Assembly: GCF_017814435.1 (NCBI RefSeq)
Contig: NZ_JAGJCB010000016.1
Coordinates: 1-64,000 of the forward strand
Reading direction: 5' to 3'
DNA length: 64,000 bases
Source: Mariniflexile gromovii
GTDB taxonomy: Bacteria > Bacteroidota > Bacteroidia > Flavobacteriales > Flavobacteriaceae
Of this stretch, positions 9,436 to 16,255 are shown piece after piece. The notes beneath the pieces were generated by a model. The model ran no database searches. It was not told the origin of the DNA and worked only from the letters and a program-made list of their open reading frames with translations. Within the stretch, counting starts at the first letter, position 1. Every line of letters starts with the position of its first letter. The position numbers and the translations under genes were made by a program.

Positions 9436-10389
9436 TTATTGGAATAGGATTGCGTATCTGTCTTCTAAAAGGGCTTTGTATTTTTCTTTGTACTCTTCTG
9501 ATAAGAACGAATTGTTGATCCATTGAATGGCAATGGGTTTGTTTTTTTTGAAGCGTTTTGCAATGCTAGTAATTTGTTTCTCATTTAAGTCTAACATTTT
9601 ACCTAATCGTTCAAAATGTTCCCATTTTAGTTTTTTCTTTTTTCCTTCTAAGGTTAAAGCGAGTTCTTCGGTGTCGTCTGGGTTTACTATAGCTACGTTC
9701 AATAGGTCGTAGGCTGGAGATAAAACCCAGAGTTCCCCAGTGTTTAACATAGAAAAATTTTTTAAATGCATGTCGTTGTTTCCTGTTAGAAAACTGAAAA
9801 TAGCTAATTCTAGAAAATATAATTTGTCTAACAACGTGTTATCTGAGTACTCATTTAGGGCTTTGCCTATTTTTTCCATGGAGCTTTTGTATTTGTCAAA
9901 AGCTTCTGTGATTTGGAACATGTCGAGCATGTGTATTTTTTCTCCAGTTTCTGTTCTGTCGATACGTTTGGTAATATAGGATAGTTCACCAGACTGTAAT
10001 CTTATTAAACTGGAATTTACGGTCTTTATTCCGAAAGCTTCAGCGATTCGCATGGTTAGATGTTCGTTCTCGGGCATTTGTGGAAATTGTTCAGAAGGAG
10101 GTTTGAAAATATAGTTTCCACCTAAAGCACCAACAACGGTTAAGCGCCCTTTGTTTCCATCCTGGATAGTATCATTTATTAGCGATAAGGAAAGCTTAGG
10201 CTGTACTCCAGGAACGGCTATACTTCTTTCCACTACATTTTTTGCTAATGCTGCCATTTGCTTTAATGAATGTTCAAACAAAGGTTGTTGTTTTGTTCCA
10301 AAAAAAGCCAAACTGCATTTTTCGTGAAAATCACCAACTGTGTTTTTGTCCAATGTTTTGTAGCAATATAAGCACTTTCTATTATTCAT
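9436..10389 (-). CDS. hipT: HipT-like kinase toxin of a split HipA system
   Basis: Kinase core of a HipA-type toxin encoded as a separate protein. The start MNNRKCLYCYK was chosen because it overlaps the hipS stop by 8 bases. The order is a small Cys/His cluster (CLYC...HEKC), SIAVPGVQPKLS (the Ser-containing loop that is autophosphorylated in HipA/HipT), a nucleotide-binding strand GGNYIFKPP, the catalytic loop NNDMHLKNFS (Asp and Asn), and SPAYDLLN with the metal-binding Asp. By analogy with E. coli HipT it would phosphorylate a translation factor such as a tRNA synthetase. The target here is unknown. Confidence 0.85.
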   Translation of the reverse strand: MNNRKCLYCYKTLDKNTVGDFHEKCSLAFFGTKQQPLFEHSLKQMAALAKNVVERSIAVPGVQPKLSLSLINDTIQDGNKGRLTVVGALGGNYIFKPPSEQFPQMPENEHLTMRIAEAFGIKTVNSSLIRLQSGELSYITKRIDRTETGEKIHMLDMFQITEAFDKYKSSMEKIGKALNEYSDNTLLDKLYFLELAIFSFLTGNNDMHLKNFSMLNTGELWVLSPAYDLLNVAIVNPDDTEELALTLEGKKKKLKWEHFERLGKMLDLNEKQITSIAKRFKKNKPIAIQWINNSFLSEEYKEKYKALLEDRYAILFQ

Positions 10390-10714
10390 TTTCTTGTGGT
10401 ATTGGTTGAACACTTACAGCTCCGATACAATTTTGGCAACAGGCTAAGAGTAAGCCCATGCGGTCATTTTGATTGATTTTCCAGTTTTTGGAAGCAATAT
10501 CCAATAGCCATCCTTCGGGAATCAATCCTTCAAAAAAAGGAAACAGCCTTTTGTCAACGTAAGGTTTAGAGTTTACTGGCATGGTAAAAGTGAGAAACTG
10601 ATTTGGATGTTCTTTGGTATATTTTTCTTCATATTGAAAAATGTATTCGCCTTCATCTGTTTCTGTAAGTATTCCTGCTAAGTTATGGTTATAGTATATG
10701 GCTGCCTTTTTCAT
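10382..10714 (-). CDS. hipS: HipS-like N-subdomain partner of the split HipA toxin
   Basis: A 110 aa protein matching the HipA N-terminal subdomain (IYYNHNLAGILTETDEG, TFTMPVNSKPY, FPFFEGLIPEGWLLD). In single-chain HipA this part sits in front of the kinase. Here it is separate and its stop overlaps the kinase start, as in HipBST operons. In E. coli HipBST the HipS subunit acts as the antitoxin. The same role is inferred. The gene order hipB-hipS-hipT with 5-base and overlapping junctions points to one transcript. Confidence 0.85.
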   Translation of the reverse strand: MKKAAIYYNHNLAGILTETDEGEYIFQYEEKYTKEHPNQFLTFTMPVNSKPYVDKRLFPFFEGLIPEGWLLDIASKNWKINQNDRMGLLLACCQNCIGAVSVQPIPQENE

Positions 10715-10719
10715 CCTTC

Positions 10720-10938
10720 TTATGGGTTAGTTTTGGTTAATTCTCTGGCATTAACGGGCGCCAAAGCATGTCCAAACATTTTTAAAACCTGATTGACCTT
10801 TTCCATATTCAGATTTTCTTTGCCTTGTTCTATTTTTCGAATCACTGTAAGTGCCACTCCAGCACGTTCGGCAAAAGCCTCTTGTGTTAGGTTTACTTCG
10901 TTTCTTTTTTCTTTTACAAAATCGGCTAGTGTTATCAT
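10720..10938 (-). CDS. hipB: HipB-like XRE-family autoregulator
   Basis: A 72 aa Cro/C1-type helix-turn-helix protein (LTQEAFAERAGVALTVIRKIEQGKENLNMEKVNQVL). In HipBS(T) systems HipB binds operators in front of the operon and represses it, and adds to toxin control. It is the first gene of the three-gene unit and sits just downstream of several palindromic operator copies. The short tail after the HTH is in line with Bacteroidota HipB proteins. Confidence 0.88.
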   Translation of the reverse strand: MITLADFVKEKRNEVNLTQEAFAERAGVALTVIRKIEQGKENLNMEKVNQVLKMFGHALAPVNARELTKTNP

Positions 10939-10941
10939 GAT

Positions 10942-11038
10942 TATATGCTTTTACAACGAATTTAAGCAAATTTAACCAATTATATGTAAAAGCATATAAT
11001 TTTATTTGATTAATTAAATTTATATGCTTTAGCATATA
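10942..11038 (-). promoter_or_regulatory. Operator cluster of the hipBST operon
   Basis: Three related boxes lie in front of hipB: TATATGCTTTTAC (10942-10954), its inverted form in TATATGTAAAAGCATATA (10981-10998), and the palindrome TATATGCTTTAGCATATA (11021-11038). The shared TATATGC / GCATATA half-sites make this a convincing multi-site HipB operator. Confidence 0.75.
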
Positions 11039-11242
11039 GTTATAATAATGTAATTATAAGGCCAAACATGTGGAATTTATGTCTAAAAATGTCATTTATG
11101 CGTTTATATGTCATTTGGAACAAGTCATTATTTAATACATTGATTTAATATTAAACTTTGCTGTAATCATTCAAAATATAGTTGCAACTAATGGTAAGAA
11201 TGGAGGAGAATTTAAATGAATGTTTAATTAAATTTTAAAGTT

Positions 11243-12001
11243 ATGGCTAGACAGAAAGGCATAATTAAATTAAAAGGTACTATTGGAGATATTACTTTTT
11301 ACAAAACGCAAGATGGCCATTTGGCTCGTGAGAAAGGTGGCATCGATGCTAGTAGAATTGCTAGCGACCCTGCGTTTCAAAGAACTCGTGAGAATGGTTC
11401 CGAGTTTGGTAGAGCTGGAAAAGCCGGCAAGCTTTTGAGAACAGCTTTTAGATCCTTACTATTGAATTCTGCGGATAGTAGAATGGTAAGCCGCTTAACG
11501 CAACGCATGGTTAAGGTTATTCAAGCGGATTTAGTGAGCGAAAGAGGCTTGAGAAACGTTATTGATGGAGAAGCTGAATTGTTATTTGGATTTGAATTCA
11601 ATATTCGTGGTAAGCTTGGAACTTCTTTGTTTGCTCCGTTTGTAGCGACTATTGACCGTGTTGCTGGTGAAATTAAAGTGGATTTAGCATCATTTATCCC
11701 TGCGAATATGATTGCTGCTCCAAGTGGAACTACTCACTTTAAAATCATTTCTGGAGGAGCGGAAGTGGATTTTGAAACAGAAACTTTTGTGGTTTCTAGT
11801 TCTGAAACTGCGATTTTACCTTGGGATAATACAGAAACTGCAGTTATAAGCCAAACGAATGCTATTACTGCTAACTCAACGAAACCATTGTTTTTAGCAT
11901 TAGGTCTTGAGTTTTATCAAGAGATTAATGGACAAATGTATCCATTGAAAAATGGTGCGTTTAATCCGTTGTCTATTGCTAAAATTGATGGTGGTGTTTA
12001 A
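11243..12001 (+). CDS. Conserved 252 aa protein of unknown function, first gene of a four-gene cassette
   Basis: I do not recognise a characterised family. The N-terminal third is basic and strongly patterned (MARQKGIIKLKGTIGDITFYK, DPAFQRTRENGSEFGRAGKAGKLLRTAFR). The C-terminal two thirds look like an all-beta structural domain. There is no signal peptide. It leads a tight cassette with a DUF5675 protein and two small membrane proteins. A basic head plus beta body would suit a phage-structural or injected protein, but that is speculation. A dispersed repeat begins 3 bases after its stop. Confidence 0.7.
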   Translation: MARQKGIIKLKGTIGDITFYKTQDGHLAREKGGIDASRIASDPAFQRTRENGSEFGRAGKAGKLLRTAFRSLLLNSADSRMVSRLTQRMVKVIQADLVSERGLRNVIDGEAELLFGFEFNIRGKLGTSLFAPFVATIDRVAGEIKVDLASFIPANMIAAPSGTTHFKIISGGAEVDFETETFVVSSSETAILPWDNTETAVISQTNAITANSTKPLFLALGLEFYQEINGQMYPLKNGAFNPLSIAKIDGGV

Positions 12002-12004
12002 TGG

Positions 12005-12027
12005 ACTTCGACAAGCTCAGTCTGACA
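12005..12027. repeat. Dispersed repeat, ACTTCGACAAGCTCAG type
   Basis: ACTTCGACAAGCTCAGTCTG begins here, one of at least eight related copies between 12 and 27 kb. It fills most of the gap between the first two genes of the cassette. Confidence 0.7.
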
Positions 12028-12041
12028 AAAAAGGTTAAAAA

Positions 12042-12443
12042 ATGATATTAGTTTTAACCAGAACTTATTTCCCTGATGGAACTAACGGAAAACTCGAATG
12101 TGAGGGTAAATTGATTTGTAATACTATTGAATTGCCTTGGAAGAATAATGAAAAGAGAGTTTCCTGCATTCCTGAAGGGAAATATTTTATTAGAAAACGG
12201 TACAGTCAGAAATTCAAATGGCATTTGGAAATTATTGATGTACAAAATAGAAGCTATATTTTGTTTCACCCTGCCAATAATGCTTTGAAAGAATTAAATG
12301 GATGCATCGCTCCAGTAACAAAACTTTCTGGTCCAGGGTTAGGATTGATGTCTAGAAAGGCTTTTGAAAAACTGAAAATTCATGTTTATCGAGCAATTGA
12401 TCAGAAAGGAAGTGTTGAATTATTAATTACATCTAATTTATAG
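12042..12443 (+). CDS. DUF5675 family protein
   Basis: A 133 aa protein with the family's hallmark: IELPWKNNEKRVSCIPEGKY, then HLEIIDVQNRSYILFHPANN and GCIAPV. DUF5675 proteins occur in phages, islands and secretion-linked loci; their activity is not established as far as I know. There is no signal peptide. It is second in a four-gene cassette and is followed after 3 bases by a small membrane protein, a lysis-cassette-like arrangement. Confidence 0.75.
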   Translation: MILVLTRTYFPDGTNGKLECEGKLICNTIELPWKNNEKRVSCIPEGKYFIRKRYSQKFKWHLEIIDVQNRSYILFHPANNALKELNGCIAPVTKLSGPGLGLMSRKAFEKLKIHVYRAIDQKGSVELLITSNL

Positions 12444-12446
12444 ATT

Positions 12447-12662
12447 ATGAAAAAAGTTTTAAATAGAGCTTCGGCTCCTACTCCAAAGTTTTTTAAAGTG
12501 CTTCGAACTGTTGGTTTAGCTTTAGCAGCTGTAGGTGGCACCATTTTAGCAGCTCCTGTAGCTTTGCCAGTAATCGTTACTACTATTGGTGGCTATGTTG
12601 TTGTTGCAGGCGGTGTATTGACTACGGTAAGTCAATTGACTACAACTAATGACAGCGAATAA
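12447..12662 (+). CDS. Small membrane protein with two hydrophobic segments
   Basis: A 71 aa protein with a basic N-terminus followed by two hydrophobic, Gly/Ala-rich stretches (VGLALAAVGGTILAAPVAL and VIVTTIGGYVVVAGGVLT). Its size and topology would suit a holin-like or pore-forming peptide, but no family is recognised. It is tightly coupled to the DUF5675 gene upstream, and the next gene starts inside its last codons. Confidence 0.65.
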   Translation: MKKVLNRASAPTPKFFKVLRTVGLALAAVGGTILAAPVALPVIVTTIGGYVVVAGGVLTTVSQLTTTNDSE

Positions 12663-12825
12663 CCATACTTTGTCGGGTACGGCTGGAGGCACATTTTTAA
12701 GTGTTTTACCAAATATTCATTCTGAAGATATTGCAAAAACAGTTATTTTAGCCACTGTTGGAGCTATCGTAAGTTTTACTATTTCGTTACTGCTTAAAAG
12801 CCTACAAAAGAAGCACAAAAAATAA
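12649..12825 (+). CDS. Tiny single-pass membrane protein, overlapping its upstream neighbour
   Basis: A 58 aa open frame starting MTANNHTLSGTAGGTFL and ending in a lysine-rich tail (KSLQKKHKK). In between lies one clear transmembrane segment (VILATVGAIVSFTISLLL). Its start overlaps the 71 aa gene by 14 bases in another frame. The overlap, operon position and good membrane topology make it a real gene. A positively charged C-terminal tail after one TM is common in small phage lysis or regulator proteins. Function is not known. Confidence 0.65.
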   Translation: MTANNHTLSGTAGGTFLSVLPNIHSEDIAKTVILATVGAIVSFTISLLLKSLQKKHKK

Positions 12826-12867
12826 GTTTAACCTTAGTTGTGGTGACCTTTGGGTTAAATAAAATGA

Positions 12868-12891
12868 AAGCCAAGTTGAAAGACTTGGCTT
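12868..12891 (+). terminator. Hairpin terminator after the four-gene cassette
   Basis: An AAGCCAAGT / ACTTGGCTT stem with a 6-base loop lies between convergent genes. It may serve both strands. Confidence 0.7.
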
Positions 12892-12929
12892 CTTGATTTA
12901 ATAAAAGATATTGTTACTTTCTTTTTATT

Positions 12930-13319
12930 TTATTGAGGGATTTTTTCAACTAAAATTTCGTTGCCCAATTTGTCAAAATAGATACAAGACATTTTTTCTA
13001 TATTTACTTCCCATTTTTCAATACCAAATGTTGCACAACTATTAATGAATGTTAGATAATCTGTTTTTCCTTGTTGATGTTCTTTTAATTCTGTTTTAAA
13101 CTGCTGAATATTTGCTTTACCGGCGACGTTTAGGGTATCATATTTTGGTGGAACTGTTGCGGTGTTGTTATTTGTTCCGTGGTAATCAATATGACCATCA
13201 GTTACATAGCATTCATAATGTGTCACACCTAATTGTTTGATTTCTTTAATGTATGCAGGAAAGTCTGCACCTGATTTTACCTTGCTGTGAGCTGCTTTAA
13301 TTTGTTCTACTGTAAACAT
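12930..13319 (-). CDS. DUF1398 family protein
   Basis: A 129 aa protein with the DUF1398 pattern: FTVEQIKAAHSKVKSGADFPAYI, LGVTHYECYVTDGH, and a late GIEKWEVNIEKMSCIYFD. Members include E. coli YbcV, once labelled phage envelope protein. No biochemical role is established. It has its own unit, convergent with the cassette to the left. Confidence 0.8.
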   Translation of the reverse strand: MFTVEQIKAAHSKVKSGADFPAYIKEIKQLGVTHYECYVTDGHIDYHGTNNNTATVPPKYDTLNVAGKANIQQFKTELKEHQQGKTDYLTFINSCATFGIEKWEVNIEKMSCIYFDKLGNEILVEKIPQ

Positions 13320-13448
13320 ATTTTCTTGATTTTAAGTGATTAAACGAGTTGAAATACATGAAATTTTATTATCCATTTTTATTTCATTAAGTATTACAAT
13401 GCAAAGTTGTAGTAGATTAGTGAGGTGCCATTGTAAAAAATCGTTTTT

Positions 13449-14213
13449 CTATAAAAATCGTTTAAAATTTTCAGGAGTATCTCCTGTGAACTGTTTGAAG
13501 TCTTTTATGAAGTGGGCTTGGTCAAAGAAATTGTTGTCGTAGCAGATTTCTGTTAAAGATTTGTTTTTATTTAAATGATCAAGAACTGAATTGAATCGAA
13601 TAATCGAGGCAAATTTTTTAGGACTTATCCCTACAATTTTTCTAAATCTTTTTTCGAATGGACTTTGACTAATGCATAATTTTTCATTCAATTCTTTGAT
13701 TCGAATTGTTCCTTGACTTTGGTAAATTAATTTTACAGCTTCAATTATTAACTTATCTGATTGAAAATCTTTTAATTGTGAAATTAAAAACTGTTCTGTA
13801 ATTTTAATTCTTTGCTTGTCGGTTGAAGCTAAGGTTAATTTTTCTTCAACTTCATTTACTTTAGTTTTAGTAAAAATGTCATCAAGCGAAATACTTAAAT
13901 TAAATAATTCATTGACAGGATTTGAAGAAAAATGAGCAAATCCAATTTCGGTAAAATAAATCAGTATTGTTCCAATATTTGCCGAATTTTTAAAAGTTTT
14001 ATAACTATCAGAAACGCCCGTTATTCCGGATGAAGAAAGTTTAATTTCTAGATTGTCTCTTACATTAAATAGTTGTCCTTTGTACTGAAATCCAATGACC
14101 AGATTTGCAGAAGGAAAAACTTTATACTCTTTTTCAAAATCATTTTCAGACACTACATAATACTTAATGTAAGGTCTTAATTTATCTGAAGGTATATGTT
14201 TTTCAAATTTCAT
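13449..14213 (-). CDS. AraC-family transcriptional regulator with DUF6597-type sensor domain
   Basis: A 254 aa regulator. The N-terminal half (LRPYIKYYVVSEND) resembles the DUF6597 sensing domain frequent in Bacteroidota AraC proteins. The C-terminal double HTH covers about 165-250 (IKELNEKLCISQSPFEKRFRKIVGISPKKF, then CYDNNFFDQAHFIKDFKQFTGDTP). The DUF1398 gene lies downstream in the same direction and could be its target. The ligand is unknown. Confidence 0.85.
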   Translation of the reverse strand: MKFEKHIPSDKLRPYIKYYVVSENDFEKEYKVFPSANLVIGFQYKGQLFNVRDNLEIKLSSSGITGVSDSYKTFKNSANIGTILIYFTEIGFAHFSSNPVNELFNLSISLDDIFTKTKVNEVEEKLTLASTDKQRIKITEQFLISQLKDFQSDKLIIEAVKLIYQSQGTIRIKELNEKLCISQSPFEKRFRKIVGISPKKFASIIRFNSVLDHLNKNKSLTEICYDNNFFDQAHFIKDFKQFTGDTPENFKRFL

Positions 14214-14350
14214 TTAGTTTTCCAAAATAAATTCCAAATTTAATTAAAAATTGATTAAATATATAGATTCAGAAATCACCCTTTATATCATGATTTATAG
14301 AAGTTTTTGAGATATATCAATACGAGTCTGGTCGTTAGTTTAAGCTTTTA

Positions 14351-14773
14351 TTATCTGTTGCAATATCTATATAAAATCACTCTTCTCATATCATTTATAA
14401 GATTTAGGTTTTGATTGAAACGTTTTTCAGATTGTTCTAAAAGCTTTAAAGTATGCACGTTTTTAAGATGCTTTTCGTGTTCTTCCATTAATGCTTTAGA
14501 TTTTGAGAAAAATTCTTTTTTGAAATCAGGTAATCTTAAAAATGGAATAACAGAACCTACCAAATGTTGATGCCAAAACTTTGTTTTCCAAAGACTGTAA
14601 GCGATGAAATAGACATTTTCTAAATCTTCATCGTTTTTAAAAACAATAACAAAGCTGTTTGTGAATGGTTCTTTTTGAGGTTTTCCACTATTTAATCCTT
14701 TGTTTAGAATAAATAAATGAGGTTGTGTGTAATACGTTCCTTTCTGATGGGTTTTAATGATAAAGTTGAGCAT
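14351..14773 (-). CDS. DUF6943-like conserved protein
   Basis: A 140 aa protein beginning LNFIIKTHQKGTYYTQPHL, followed by ILNKGLNSGKPQKEP and a later LVGSVIPFLRLPDF. This pattern matches small Bacteroidota proteins grouped as DUF6943, usually found on mobile elements. No enzyme motif, signal peptide or membrane segment is visible. It lies beside a long structured non-coding region. The family name is from memory and the role is unknown. Confidence 0.6.
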   Translation of the reverse strand: MLNFIIKTHQKGTYYTQPHLFILNKGLNSGKPQKEPFTNSFVIVFKNDEDLENVYFIAYSLWKTKFWHQHLVGSVIPFLRLPDFKKEFFSKSKALMEEHEKHLKNVHTLKLLEQSEKRFNQNLNLINDMRRVILYRYCNR

Positions 14774-14947
14774 GGCTTCCGATTTTAAAAATTAGCTTCT
14801 CTTTTGTTCTTATTTTCATCTGAAATACAGGATTGCCTCTCTACGCTTTGAACATTAAATTTTTTTTTAGCCAAATTTTATTTTTAATTGGTAGCGAAGA
14901 ATGATTATTTCAAAAGAAAAAAAGAAAAAAAAGAAAGCCGTCTGTTC

Positions 14948-15182
14948 AAGTGGAAGGTTTCAGAAAAACAGGTTTTTAAAAAAAATACTACCCGATAATT
15001 AAATAAGCATTAAACAGTTGCAGTGCGCGGTCATTACATAAATTAAAAACTAGAATTGCCTTCGCGCCTGCTTGCCCCTTCGCTAAAATAGTCCGCGGGA
15101 CTATTTTTTAACGCTCGGTCAGGGTGGAGATTTTTTTAAAAACCCGTAGGGCTTGAACTTGTTTTTCTGAATACCTGGAACT
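14948..15182. repeat. Long imperfect inverted repeat around a GC-richer loop
   Basis: The left arm (AAGTGGAAGGTTTCAGAAAAA..., 14948-14983) is mirrored by the right arm (about 15130-15182, ending TGTTTTTCTGAA...AACTT). The arms carry insertions but share the TTCAGAAAAACA core and a GGTTTTTAAAAA block. The loop contains the perfect hairpin at 15085-15107. Confidence 0.55.
15085..15107. repeat. Perfect hairpin AAAATAGTCC / GGACTATTTT
   Basis: A 10 bp perfect stem with a GCG loop, followed by further T residues. It could act as a terminator, or as the apical stem of the larger inverted repeat. Confidence 0.6.
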
Positions 15183-15717
15183 TATTTTTGCTTCCTTTTT
15201 TTTATTTATTTTTTTTGATTTCCAATTCAACCACCTAATTCAATTTAATGGGTTTGCTGCAAGCAAACTGCAAGGACTTACGTAGTGCGATGAGGCAGTA
15301 GCGCAGGCATGGGTGTTGTTTTTTGTTTGCTTCCTAGGGATGTTGTGATTGCTTTTGTAATAGCCAATACCACGATTTTGCGTATAAATGCTGATATATT
15401 TTATATAGATAAATTTTACTTATGGAATGGTATGGTATTGAGCTATTGCGGAAGCAATTTTTTGGGATGTTTCTGGCAAATAAAAAACAATACTTATGCT
15501 GGCTTTTTTGGTTTTGTGGGTTTTAAAAATGGCTTTATCCGATGATTGATAGACTGAATTTTTAAGCCATTTTTAAAACTTACAAAAGCAATGTCCTTCG
15601 ACAAGCTCTGGATAAACTCCACTACCGATTTAAACATACAGATGATAAAAATAGTTGTGAATTTCATGCGATGTATTATCAATCAATTTTAGATAAATGT
15701 GATACGGAATTGTGAAA

Positions 15718-15818
15718 GTGGTTTGTGAAGGATGCCTTTTTTAAAAATCGGCTGGTGCGAGCCCTTCGACTACGCTCAGGATGACGGTTTTTAAAAAAGG
15801 TGTCCTGGAGCAAACCAC
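15718..15818. repeat. Imperfect inverted repeat carrying a dispersed repeat in its loop
   Basis: Arms start GTGGTTTG and end CAAACCAC, with CCTTTTTTAAAAA / TTTTTAAAAAAGG inside them. The loop contains GCCCTTCGACTACGCTCAGG, a variant of the dispersed repeat. This arrangement resembles a small mobile repeat or folded RNA. Confidence 0.6.
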
Positions 15819-15843
15819 ACGAGCGTTGGGTGAGGGAGATATT

Positions 15844-15926
15844 TTACATAATGTTATTATAGTGCATACAAGTAGTTGAATTGGAGCAGGATTTTTGTTC
15901 ATGCACTATAATGCCACATTATGTAA
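15844..15926. repeat. Inverted repeat TTACATAATG...CATTATGTAA
   Basis: A 24-base left arm and 26-base right arm (ATTATAGTGCAT / ATGCACTATAAT inside) surround a 33-base loop, with only a small bulge in one arm. Confidence 0.65.
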
Positions 15927-16255
15927 CATAGCTTGGGGAAAAAAATTACTGGCATGAGTTGTGAAGCATACGAGTTTTTGTTGGAGCGATGGGCAAGCTC
16001 TTTGACTGATGGCTTATCGAATTTTTCTGTTTTAAACTAAACACTCTAGCCAACAGGCAATGTGCTTGATGTGCGGTGGGACAAAAACCATGACAGTAAT
16101 TTTTTTAGGAGCGTTGGGAAGGAGTGGCAGTTGAGCACACAATATTCAGCTAATCAATTTATTTGAAATTTAGAATATTTATATATACCTTCCTTTCTTA
16201 AGATGCTTTTACTGTCTACTAATTATAAACTTTTTTAAAAAATTATTGATAGATA

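Larger units (their letters stand above)
14774..16255. other. 1.5 kb non-coding region rich in inverted repeats
   Basis: No convincing gene lies here; two short frames (15309-15545 and 15494-15682) lack coding character. It contains locally GC-richer blocks, at least four inverted repeats (listed separately), fragments of the dispersed repeat, and recurrent GAGCGTTGGG-like words near 15823, 15982 and 16111, with an inverted version near 15110. It could be an oriT, a replication or regulatory region, or a nest of small repeats. I cannot choose between these from sequence alone. Confidence 0.5.

Noticed and set aside
10751-11035. 94-codon minus-strand frame over hipB
   Set aside because: It is a shadow of hipB in another frame and runs through the operator cluster.
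15309-15545. 78-codon frame on the plus strand in the non-coding region
   Set aside because: The composition is not protein-like, no start signal is evident, and the frame overlaps inverted repeats and another spurious frame.
15494-15682. 62-codon frame on the minus strand in the non-coding region
   Set aside because: It overlaps the previous frame and a dispersed repeat; IQSLSKD-type residues come from the repeat itself.
15823-15840. GAGCGTTGGGT words as possible integron attC sites
   Set aside because: GTTGGGT fits the attC core on one side, but no matching RYYYAAC partner in the right position was found, and no integron integrase is present.
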